A stretch of DNA of 64,000 nucleotides from Azorinus chamasolen (taxonomy: Eukaryota > Mollusca > Bivalvia > Cardiida > Solecurtidae): positions 56,829,805 to 56,893,804 of the forward strand of contig OY755237.1 of the NCBI GenBank assembly GCA_963576725.1, read 5' to 3'. Below are positions 54,703 to 63,889 of this stretch, in pieces. Both the position numbers and the translations under genes were made by a program. The notes beneath the pieces are model-generated. The model was not told where the DNA came from and did no database searches. It saw only the letters and a list, made by a program, of their open reading frames with translations. How positions within the stretch are numbered: the first letter of the stretch is position 1; each line of letters starts with the position of its first letter.

Positions 54703-54910
54703 ATACCCTTATTACACTAAGAACTTGAGCAAATAGGCCCAATGCAGACCCAGGTCAAACAGCTCCTTAGGAGCAATTTTATCAGGGTCCTCACTATTTG
54801 CTACTATGCCAGTCTATTTCAAAGTTATCAAAATGATGCTGAATTGAAATATGCAGCTTTACAAAGTGATGGGGAGGGAATATTGGGTGTTTGAATATTT
54901 AGGCTAAATA
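54703..54910. mobile_element. H6 hairpin element
   Basis: Core CAAACAGCTCCTTAGGAGCA and the right part TTGGGTGTTTGAATATTTAG. Confidence 0.7.
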
Positions 54911-55125
54911 GGGTAGCACTTGAAGAAGGTAGTGTGATCTTAGTACAACGTGCAGTGAATGCTTGAGGTGTGTCACATGAGTGTGATAATGCTGGAGAAT
55001 GGTGATAGATGTAGCACATGTGCTTTGGCTTGTATTTCACTACAGTCACGTGGGTGCTTGTTGTTATGACATACTATGTCACATAGTAATAAGTTTCGCT
55101 CTTCGATGTTTTGTTAGTTTGTCAG

Positions 55126-55321
55126 TACAGTAGAACCTGTCTATATTGACCATATAATGAATAAACATATGGGTTTATAATAGCAGATGGTTGTTTAATG
55201 CAGGATGAAAGTAATGCTAGGAGCATTCTGCAAAATGTTCATCCTGCATTAAGCTACCATCTGTCTTAAAATCCAGAGTAAGACTTATATTTAATGGTCA
55301 TTTTAGACAGGTTTTTCTGTA
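55126..55321. mobile_element. H5 hairpin element, complete
   Basis: TACAGTAGAACCTGTCTATA is mirrored by AGACAGGTTTTTCTGTA. The core is short (AATGCTAGGAGCATT). Confidence 0.85.
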
Positions 55322-56043
55322 TTTAAAAGTCAAGGTATTGTTATAGTCTTGTGTCATCATAGCTGTTGCTGTTGTGGTGCTGTTCAGGAAAAACTTTCAC
55401 ATTTTGTCACAGTTGTCATGGTTTTAACATTCAGTAAAGCTATCACTATAAATTTTCACAGAGTTGATCACCTTGTGATACAATCTAATGAGGGGCCCTT
55501 ATCCTGTCATGCATATTCAGATGGTTATGGCTTTATGGGTACTATCTGAAGTTCTGATTGTTGCGGACAGACAAGCATTGGCATCCACATGCGATGCTCT
55601 TGTTACATGTTCTATTTAACATCAAACTTATTCACATGTTGAATGTAAAATTTATGTGTTACCTTTGTGGGCTTTTTCAATTGTTTGATTTTTTAAAAAC
55701 AAATCCTAAGCATGTGTAGTATAAAAGAGGATTTAATTTGGACACATAATTTATTGTAAGCTGAATATTTGTTGTATATGTTTTTGAATGAGATCGTTGC
55801 ATGAACCTTTGGATTATAAGTCCATGTATTATTGTTTTATAAAATTTAATATTCTTCTGCAAAAGTTTAAGAAAATTGCTTATTGGCCCACAAAGAAAGA
55901 TCTGCAAGATGCATCCGCAGCTTGTAATCACTTTTTGTTTACTTTGATATGTAGTTCTCACGTACATAAATGACATGATCACGTACTGGTCACTGTGTGA
56001 TGATTTTGCTTGTGACTCTACACAGTTCACATGATGACAACAG
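55322..56043. other. No clear feature
   Basis: Frames of 61-117 codons on either strand (55677-56030) have no family signature and no fit to the split gene. Confidence 0.4.
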
Positions 56044-56156
56044 ACATCATCTTCAACAACTTACATCATCTTCAACAACTTACATCATCTTCAACAACTT
56101 ACATCATCTTCAACAACTTACATCATCTTCAACAACTTACATCATCTTCAACAACT
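56044..56156. repeat. 19-bp minisatellite, six units
   Basis: ACATCATCTTCAACAACTT is repeated six times almost without change. Confidence 0.9.
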
Positions 56157-56176
56157 TTTCTGGTCATCATTAACCT

Positions 56177-56423
56177 GCTGAACCCTTTCTCTAATGAATA
56201 TTTATGTGTATATTGGTCACTTGGTGAATATTCATTAACTTAAATTTTATAACTGTAAAATTTTCAAGGGAATTTTTGCTTTGACAAAAAAAATGTAAGG
56301 TCATATCTATATTATATAATTCCATTAGCAAATAGAATAGACTCCATTAAGATGGCTCCTATAGGAGCCATCTGATCTTGGTCTACTCTGTTTGCAAAGG
56401 CATTTATATGAGGGAAAGGGTAA
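56177..56423. mobile_element. H1 hairpin element, reverse orientation
   Basis: CTGAACCCTTTCTCTAATGA to TATGAGGGAAAGGGTAA. The apex is ATGGCTCCTATAGGAGCCAT. Confidence 0.82.
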
Positions 56424-56504
56424 CTCTGAGAATCTTTCATGTATAAATATAATTGCCTATTTTTGTATCTGAAATGCATCATGTCAATTTCTTTACAGAA
56501 ATGG

Positions 56505-56617
56505 TATCAAAGTGTCAAACAGTTTGTGATGCTGATCAGATGCAGAGTTACTCATTGTCTCATATGGATATAGAGTGTTACCAAATGTAATCACAGATTC
56601 TTCACCAGGGCTGAATA
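56505..56617. mobile_element. H7-like element
   Basis: CAAACAGTTTGTGATGCTGA and GAGTTACTCATTGTCTCATA are a diverged H7 core. Confidence 0.5.
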
Positions 56618-57051
56618 AGTAGCTATATATAGATAAAGTGAGAAGAAAATGGACAAAAAAGACAGAGTACACATAAACAGTATCAATTTGTCATTTTCAT
56701 AAGAAGGTGATGTAATAAAACAAACTACAGTACTGTGTATTTTTTTTTACCTGATACATGTTTTAATGTGTAACAATTATGCTTTGTTTAGAAATTATCC
56801 AATATGACATAAATTTAAATCAGTTGCAAATGTATTGCATATTGCATGTGAATTCATTGTGTTTCTGTTTTCCACAAATTGTTGTAACCCATCTACTCCC
56901 ACGACAGACAAACAGTGTAGACCCAGGTAATCGGGCTTGTGATGGTTGCTAAACCAAACAATTTATATGGTTTATACCAGCATATATTTTGTTACAATAC
57001 CCTCTCAACCTGAAAAATGAATTGGTTCCATTAGTCAGTTTGGACATGGGA
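56618..57051. other. No clear feature
   Basis: AAACAGTGTAGACCCAGG at about 56909 is the only hairpin-element remnant seen. Confidence 0.35.
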
Positions 57052-57545
57052 ATACCTTAATTACCCTAAGTATTCAGACAAATAAACTTAGCTTCACTGT
57101 GCAGACTATGATCAAACAACCCTACAAGGAGATGTTTGATCAGGGTGTACACTATTTGTCACAATGTCAGTCTAATTTAAAGTTACCAAATTGAAATGTT
57201 CAACTCTACATGTAACAAATGCCCCCGGGGCGTTACATTTTTTAAAAGGAGCTTCTTGCATTTTGTACCCAAGTGGTAGCCTAATGCAATTTAAAATCAA
57301 TGCAGATAGCCCCTGGGGAGCTTTCTGCATTGCTTCCATTCTGCATTAAGCGACCACTTGTATTTTGAAAACCTTTATTTCTTTATTTAATTGTTATTGT
57401 ATAGAGTTTTAGTTGTTTTATTCATTGTTACTTTCCCCTCAGAAGTTCGGGGACTGTTATTAGAGTAGGATGTTATTAGGGTGAATACTTTTACGATTAA
57501 TATGAACTGGATGTCCAAATACTTAGGGTAATTATCATATACATG
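57052..57545. mobile_element. H6 hairpin element split by an H5-like element
   Basis: TTAATTACCCTAAGTATTCA through AACTCTACATGTAACAAAT, then an insertion at about 57219-57505. The H6 end resumes as TGGATGTCCAAATACTTAGG. Confidence 0.75.
57219..57505. mobile_element. H5-like hairpin element nested in H6
   Basis: GCCCCCGGGGCGTTACATTT at the left. The central palindrome AATGCAGATAGCCCCTGGGG continues AGCTTTCTGCATTGC. The right part has GTTATTAGAGTAGGATGTTA. The ends do not show CAGTA, so it may be a separate H5 subfamily shared with the copy at 63890. Confidence 0.6.
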
Positions 57546-57671
57546 TATGGGTTTAGCTGTACACTGACAGTTTGCAATGTTACGTAAGCTTTGTCTATTG
57601 AGAACTGTTGCATGCTTTGTTCATAAGTTACCTGTAATAGTTCATTTACCGGTATATGTTTAATAAATGTA

Positions 57672-57868
57672 CAAACCCTTTACCATATAAATATTTAGTA
57701 TGAAAAAATGGCCACATGAATATTAAGAAAATATTTTACCATGGCAGAACAAAAACTGTAGAATTTCATAAGTAAACAGAGCAGACTCTAAGCAGATGGT
57801 TCCTATGGGAGCTGCCTGATCTGGGCTTACTCTGTTTGAAAATGGCGTATCTTTGAGGTAAAGGGATA
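57672..57868. mobile_element. H1 hairpin element
   Basis: AAACCCTTTACCATATAAAT to TTGAGGTAAAGGGATAA. The core is GATGGTTCCTATGGGAGCTG. Confidence 0.75.
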
Positions 57869-58281
57869 AAAAGAAACTAGCACTGCATGAGGAAATGGTA
57901 GCAAGTATTCAAGGGAGCTTATCCTACTGATATATATAAGGTCATAATAGATTTTTTATTTAAGTTATCTCCCTTACTTCCTCATAATATTGAAGTGTGA
58001 ACTAAATTTATCTTGCTGTTTATTGCAATAATTGTTGGTAATTAAAGTAAAAAGACCTAATTGTTTAATAATATCTTATACTCATATCTCAGTAAGTTGT
58101 TATAGTCAGATATCCATAAGTTATAACACTTTTTACACATTAAGAGGTATTTATATATACATTAAGAAGTAGTAGATTTAATTATAACATATATGCTAAA
58201 AGCTGAGTGAAATGTATCTTCATCATTTTGATAATCAACCTATATAATGTTATTTCACATCTTCCTTCTATTCTTTTACAG
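57869..58281. other. No clear feature
   Basis: AT-rich intron sequence running into the micro-exon acceptor. Confidence 0.35.
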
Positions 58282-58296
58282 CAAAAAGACGCAAAG
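58282..58296 (+). CDS. Micro-exon 8 (residues 557-561), 15 bases
   Basis: A 15-base segment lies between a good acceptor (ctattcttttacag) and a strong donor (AAAG/gtgagc). It is phase 1 at both ends and would add Ala-Lys-Arg-Arg-Lys between exons 7 and 9. The phase agreement and basic content fit the tail. A segment this short could arise by chance. Confidence 0.6.
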
Positions 58297-58455
58297 GTGA
58301 GCATTGTTTATTTTCGATCGCTGTAACATGTATTTACTACAGATAGTCTTTGACTACCTGTCTGCCAAGCCAACTGAAAAGTTCCATATTTACATGTTTT
58401 TACTACAGATATTTTTTGACCACCAGACTTTCTGGTCAAATGAAGAGTATTGTAT

Positions 58456-59707
58456 TTACCCTAAATATTCAAACTCCAAAGTGCAAGCTCCCCTCTCCAT
58501 TGCTGTGTAATATTCAGATGCCAAAACTCCCTTCTTCTCTGGTGTGTAATATTCAGACCCCCATACTCCCCTCTCCACTGCTGTGTAATATTCAGACACC
58601 CAAACTCCCCTCTCCACTGGTGTGTAATATTCAGACACCCAAACTCCCCTCTCCACTGGTGTGTAATATTCAGACGCCTAAACTCCACATTCCACTGGTG
58701 TGTAATATTCAGACACCCAAACTCCCCTCTCCACTGGTGTGTAATATTCAGACGCCTAAACTCCACATTCCACTGGTGTGTAATATTTAGACGCCTAAAC
58801 TCCACACTCCACTGGTGTGTAATATTCAGACCCCCATACTCCCCTCTCCACTGCTGTGTAATATTCAGACACCCAAACTCCCCTCTCCACTGGTGTGTAA
58901 TATTCAGACGCCTAAACTCCACATTCCACTGGTGTGTAATATTTAGACGCCTAAACTCCACACTCCACTGGTGTGTAATTTCAGACCCCCATACTCCCCT
59001 CTCCACTGGTGTGTAATATTCAGACACCCAAACTCCCCTCTCCACTGGTGTGTAATATTCAGACTCCCAAACTCCCCTCTCCACTGGTGTGAAATATTTA
59101 GATGCCTAAACTCCACACTCCACTGATGTGTAATATTCAGACACCCATACTCCCCTCTCCACTGCTGTGTAATATTCAGACCCCATACTCCACTCTCCAC
59201 TGGTGTATAATATTTAGACGCCTTAACTCCACACTCCACTGGTGTGATATATTCAGACCCCCATACTCCCCTCTCCACTGGTGTGTAATATTCAGACACC
59301 CAAACTCCCCACTCCACTGCTGTGTAATATTTAGACGCCTAAACTCCACTGGTGTGTAATATTCAGACCCCAATACTCCTCTCTCCACTGGTGTGTAATG
59401 TTCAGATTCCCAATCTCCCCTCTTCACTGGTTTGAAATATTTAGATACTCAAACTCCAAACTGCACTCGTGTGTAATATTCAGACACCCAAACTCAGCTC
59501 TCCACTGGTGTGTAATATTCCTACGCCAAAACTCCTAACTGCACTGGTGTGTAATATTTAGACGCCCAAACTCCCCTCTCCACAGGTGTGTAATAACCAG
59601 ACACCCAAAGCCCCATATTTGCTGGTATATAATACTCGGACACTCAAAGTCCCTTCTAAACTGGTGTGTAATATTTAGACGTTCAAACTCCCCTCTCTAC
59701 TGATGTG
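58456..59707. repeat. 39-bp minisatellite, about 31 units, seeded by an H6 element end
   Basis: The unit is TAATATTCAGACACCCAAAC followed by TCCCCTCTCCACTGGTGTG. The array starts directly after TTTACCCTAAATATTC, the H6 terminus, and the unit matches the inverse of the H6 subterminal sequence. Because 39 is a multiple of three, frames on both strands stay open across the array; I do not read them as genes. Confidence 0.88.
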
Positions 59708-59834
59708 TAAAGATGAATTAGTCAATTTGACATTTTTGTAATTTTTGTAAAACCCCTCTGAATTGACCATTTATAAACCTAGATGTTTTCAAAAGCAGAT
59801 TTTTGCTCAATGTATCAATGGATTGATATTGCAG

Positions 59835-59924
59835 GGAAAACAGACACTGGTAAATCAAAGTCTAAGGGAAAGACGGAGAAGGCTGAAAAAATGAAGAAAG
59901 GCAAGAAAGAGCAGGACAGATCAG
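59835..59924 (+). CDS. Exon 9 of the split gene (residues 562-591), Lys-rich
   Basis: This exon is 90 bases, phase 1-1, between gatattgcag and the donor TCAG/gtaggt. It encodes GKTDTGKSKSKGKTEKAEKM and KKGKKEQDRS, an almost purely basic low-complexity stretch. It lies about 130 bases after the 39-bp minisatellite array. Confidence 0.82.
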
Positions 59925-60665
59925 GTAGGTCTTGCTGCTTCTTTGGTCTGCTGGTTTAGTGTCGCAATATATTCTGTTGTCATTGTTTTAAAGTCGTTGC
60001 TGGTGGTTTAGATCCATATTAGACACTGAGTCACTCAGATAACTCGGTGTATTATGAGATCAGGATCCATAACTGTTCATACTCAAACTTCTCACACTCC
60101 TTAGTAAATTCTCATCATTATTTTCTCCTAATAAATTTCTCCAAATTAAAGCCACATTCTGCAGATGTGTCCTGTGATACTGATATCTTTCCGTCATTAT
60201 TTTTTGCACCTGTTATTAGATATAATGCTCCACAGGCTGAGTTGCTGAAAGGTTACAAAAAGGGATTGTGAAAACACTGTTCTAGGAAGAAACAATCAAT
60301 AAATGGAATCATAATGTTCAACGGGACAGGTACACATGCTTAAATTTTGGATTATCATATTTGGATTAATGCCAGTATTTTCAATGTCCAAGTAATAGGA
60401 TTCCCTCGGAATAGGCATTTGTCTCAGAAAAACGTATGTCGAAATAACACCATTATACTGTATAAATATAGTTTCAAGTTTTATTTAGAAAGCACACGTC
60501 CTGCATACTGCAGGCAACATATCAGCTATAAACATGTTCATAAATCATAATGTATATCAGTAGGTTTTCATGCACACAAAAATGAATGTTGAGATTCTGT
60601 TTTAATTGAATATGAACTGAGCTATGTGATAATGTTGATATTGAACTCTGTACCTTGCTTCTCAG
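59925..60665. other. No clear feature
   Basis: An H7-like arm (TTTAGATCCATATTAGACAC, about 60008) is the only repeat piece. The 74- and 67-codon frames do not fit the gene's phase and splice pattern. Confidence 0.4.
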
Positions 60666-60728
60666 AGGAACTGGCCCCTTCTTCTACCCCACCAAAAGAC
60701 AATGTGTCCTTGACTAGGCCAGCCACAG
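60666..60728 (+). CDS. Exon 10 of the split gene (residues 592-612); gene continues to the right
   Basis: This exon is 63 bases, phase 1-1, from the acceptor accttgcttctcag to the donor ACAG/gtattg. It encodes ELAPSSTPPKDNVSLTRPAT, less basic and Pro/Ser/Thr-rich. No terminal exon, stop or polyadenylation region consistent with phase 1 is seen between here and the end of the window, so the gene is 3'-incomplete in this window. Confidence 0.68.
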
Positions 60729-60933
60729 GTATTGTACATGCTGTGGTTTGAAGTCTGGGTGGTTGTGCATGTGGGCAAAGAGGCTGATGTTGCACTTGGC
60801 TTTTGTCACTTGGCCTTACTGTATCATATTTTCGTGTTCAATAATCTTTTGTCATAACATACTGTATATCTGTATATATATATCTGTTTATAGTTTAACA
60901 TGTGTGCCCCTGTTTTGAAATAATGAGTGAGTA

Positions 60934-61141
60934 TACAGTAGAATCCCTCTAAACCAGAATTCTAGTAGAGAAGAATTTAGATACTTTAAGGCAGTTGGCT
61001 GCTTAATGCATAGTGAAAGTCATGCAGTGAGCTCCTCTAGGAGCTTTCTGCATGACTTTCACACTGCATTAAGCTGGCCCCTGTCTCCAAGACCGATATT
61101 TATACTAAAATGAATGTCTGGTTTAAAGGGGTTCTACTGTA
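60934..61141. mobile_element. H5 hairpin element, complete
   Basis: TACAGTAGAATCCCTCTAAA is mirrored by TAAAGGGGTTCTACTGTA. The core has GAGCTCCTCTAGGAGCTT. Confidence 0.88.
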
Positions 61142-61484
61142 TATTGCTTTGCACATGTCAGTTGATCAGTCCATCATACATCAGTCAGTAGACAAAATGG
61201 TTTCTGATCAATAATTCATTGACCTTTTCACTTAGAGTCCTCATAATTATTTGGTAGGGAAGTGATCAAGATGAACAGATGACTCCTTTTGACTTTGGGG
61301 TTGAGGATAAGGTTATACTTTAAGGTCAAAAGTCAAAATGTAGGCTGGCTGCTGCTATTGTGGAGCATACATGTTTCACTTACAACTCTTGTTGAAATTC
61401 TCAGTTTCATTGAAAAAAGAGCTTTTTTTACTCAGATGTCCTTGAATTCTCAGAAATAATTCTTCTTATGTTGACTATTTTCTT
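61142..61484. other. No clear feature
   Basis: Intron sequence without recognised repeats. Confidence 0.35.
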
Positions 61485-61712
61485 TTAACCTTTTCCTCCA
61501 TAAATACACACCTCTGTATAAGTCACCTGTTGGTACCATTGTGATAAATAGAGCATTAATTGCTCCTATAGGAGCAAATGCTCTATTTATCACAATGGTT
61601 TCAAATTACAAAATTCTAAAAACAAAAATTCCTTTTCTCTAGTTAATGCTCCTTTTCGGTAGATGCATCCAAGAGGCTGGATCTAAAAATAGCCTATGGA
61701 GGAAAGGGTTAA
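61485..61712. mobile_element. H3 hairpin element, complete, reverse orientation
   Basis: TTAACCTTTTCCTCCATAAA and TATGGAGGAAAGGGTTAA are intact. The apex AATTGCTCCTATAGGAGCAA lies in a long perfect palindrome. Confidence 0.9.
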
Positions 61713-61897
61713 CCTGTATCATGCTAAGCAAGATCAGACTAAAATCGTCATTTCTCCACCAAACCCTATACTGTGACCACTCTTTAGAATCGTCTCAAAA
61801 AGTGGTCACAGTATAGGGTTTGGTGGAGAAATAAAGGAGCTGTTCTTGAAAATATTTAGATTTACACATCTTATCTGCAGCATGATAAGGGTTATAT
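61709..61897. mobile_element. H4 hairpin element sharing the TTAA of the H3 copy
   Basis: TTAACCTGTATCATGCTAAG and GCATGATAAGGGTTATA are the inverted ends. The core is TATACTGTGACCACTCTTTA to its inverse with a reduced loop. Confidence 0.8.
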
Positions 61898-61954
61898 ACT
61901 ACGAGTGTTTGTAAGCACTAAGGAAGTATGATCTTACATGATGAATGTTTTAGT

Positions 61955-62203
61955 TTAACCCTTTCCCTATTGAACATTTATGCATGAAATTGTGCCTTCA
62001 TGAATATGCATTAACTTAATTTCTATAATGTAAAAATTTCACTGGAATTTTTTGCTTTGACAAAAGCCTTAGGATAAGATCTATGTAATTTAATAAGCGA
62101 ACAGAGCAGATCCTGATCAGACAGCTCTTACAGTATCCATCTGATCTGGGACTGCTTTGTTTGCAAAGGTGTGAAAAAGCATTTATATGAGGGAAAGGGT
62201 TAG
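61955..62203. mobile_element. H1 hairpin element, reverse orientation
   Basis: TTAACCCTTTCCCTATTGAA to ATGAGGGAAAGGGTTA. The core is GACAGCTCTTACAGTATCCA. Confidence 0.83.
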
Positions 62204-62247
62204 AATGACAAAAACGTCCCTAGGTTTTGGAGCCTTGCTGTGTTATT

Positions 62248-62492
62248 ATGCCTTTTCTCCATAAATACGCCTTTCTACACCTTTTGCAAACAGAAAAGAC
62301 CCAAATAAGACAGCTCCTGTAGGAGCCATCTGATCAGAGTCTGCTCTGTTTGCTTATGGGATGCTTCAGATACAATGATGCTAGTTTCTGCCATTTCCAA
62401 AAATTCCAGTGTTCATGTCATATTAAAAATTAAATATTACTATTGATGATGTCATTATTTCTTACATGAATATTCATGAAGTAATGGGTTAA
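62248..62492. mobile_element. H1 hairpin element, ACTCC subtype
   Basis: GCCTTTTCTCCATAAATACG to CATGAAGTAATGGGTTAA. The apex is ACAGCTCCTGTAGGAGCCAT. Confidence 0.8.
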
Positions 62493-62584
62493 GACAAAAT
62501 TGTATCACAATATCACAGTAAATGTTTGTTTGCTTTATATACTGTAAATATCCTAAATATTCAGCCACACAAATGTATGCATAT

Positions 62585-62760
62585 AATTTAGCCATAAACA
62601 CAGCAACAGATAAAGGTGCATACTTAAATACTAAAACTAAATTCTTCACCAAACCTCATGTTGTGACCATTCTTTAGAATCATCTCTTCAAGACGATTCT
62701 AAAGAGTGGTCACAATGTAGGGTTTGGTGGAGAAATAAAGAGGTTATTATTGAAAATTAC
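62585..62760. mobile_element. H4 hairpin element
   Basis: CACCAAACCTCATGTTGTGA to GTCACAATGTAGGGTTTGGT pair around ATCTCTTCAAGACGAT. Confidence 0.8.
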
Positions 62761-62775
62761 CTCATTAGTTTCATG

Positions 62776-62958
62776 TACAGTACCTGTCTTAAGTGACCTT
62801 TTAATGATTGGACATGGGAATTAAATTAAAATGCAGGTGGTTGCTTAATGCAGGGCAAACGTAACACAGAAAAATCCTATAGGAACTTTTGACCTGCATT
62901 CAGGCCAATAATTAGACCTCTGTTTGCTGGTTTCTTAAGACAGCTAGGTTCTACTGTA
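62776..62958. mobile_element. H5 hairpin element
   Basis: TACAGTACCTGTCTTAAGTG is mirrored by CTTAAGACAGCTAGGTTCTA and CTGTA. The core is AAATCCTATAGGAACTTT. Confidence 0.78.
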
Positions 62959-63074
62959 TAGCAATAAAAACTGTGCTGAGGAGGACTTGGATATCCTGAT
63001 ATTTAGGATAGATATAGTACTTAAGTGTTGTCCTGTACTACAGCAAATTCTGCTTGAATTTAGTTGGTCTGCTT

Positions 63075-63322
63075 CTAACCCTTTACCTTGTATAGAAACT
63101 ATTCCATGTTTTTACAGACAGAGAAGACCCAGTTCAGATGACTTCTGTAGGAGTCATCTGATCAGGGTCTTCCCAGTTTGCTTATGAAACGATATAGATC
63201 TGATTCTGCAGTTTCTGCTATGGCAGAACAATCCTATGTTCATATACTGTTTTAAATATTGAGCTTATAGATAGTCATACAGTCATTATTTTTACATGCC
63301 TATTTATTAAGTAAAGGGTTAA
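63075..63322. mobile_element. H1 hairpin element
   Basis: CTAACCCTTTACCTTGTATA to TAAGTAAAGGGTTAA. The apex is ATGACTTCTGTAGGAGTCAT. Confidence 0.82.
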
Positions 63323-63565
63323 ATAGCCTTCAGAGTGATAGCTCTTTGAAAATAAGGACTTTTTCCTAGATGATGTGTTGGCATCCAGTCTGTTTGTGGT
63401 GTGCTTGTTTTTGTGTTGCTCTAGATGTTTGTACAGTACAGAATATTGGCCAGATGATGGTTGTTGTGTATGAAATGTTTGCCATTGCTAAACATACTCT
63501 AATTACTCTAAGTTATGTTCCTTGATATAGTGAAACTTATGGTTTCCTTTGGGTAGTGACCTGGG

Positions 63566-63766
63566 TACCCTCAGTATTCAGACAGACAAACATAGACAAA
63601 TAATTCAGATCCAGATCAAACAGATTCTGAAGGAGCCATTTGATCAGGATCTACTCTGATTGCTACTATGTCAGTCTGAGTTAAATTTATCTAAATGGTG
63701 ACAAATGCTTAGAAACCGTTGGAGATGAGAGATTGAGTGTTTAAATACTTTGGGTAATTAGGGTCA
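63566..63766. mobile_element. H6 hairpin element
   Basis: TACCCTCAGTATTCAGACAG to ACTTTGGGTAATTAGG. The core is CAGATTCTGAAGGAGCCA. Confidence 0.72.
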
Positions 63767-63889
63767 TAAACAAGATGGAAAAAAGTCTTTTACAATGTTA
63801 CAGTACTAGCATGGATGTCATCTGGATTTGTGCAATATGTAACTACCATAATTATTCTCCCTTACAAACACCCCATTCTAATAAATGCC

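Noticed and set aside
55677..56030. 117-codon minus-strand frame
   Set aside because: No recognisable domain, AT-rich, and no support from splice sites or phase; length is within chance for this window.
58350..59427. Frames of up to 207 codons on both strands with 13-residue repeats
   Set aside because: The 39-bp unit is a multiple of three without stops, so open frames arise automatically; no start context, splice sites or non-repeat part supports a gene.
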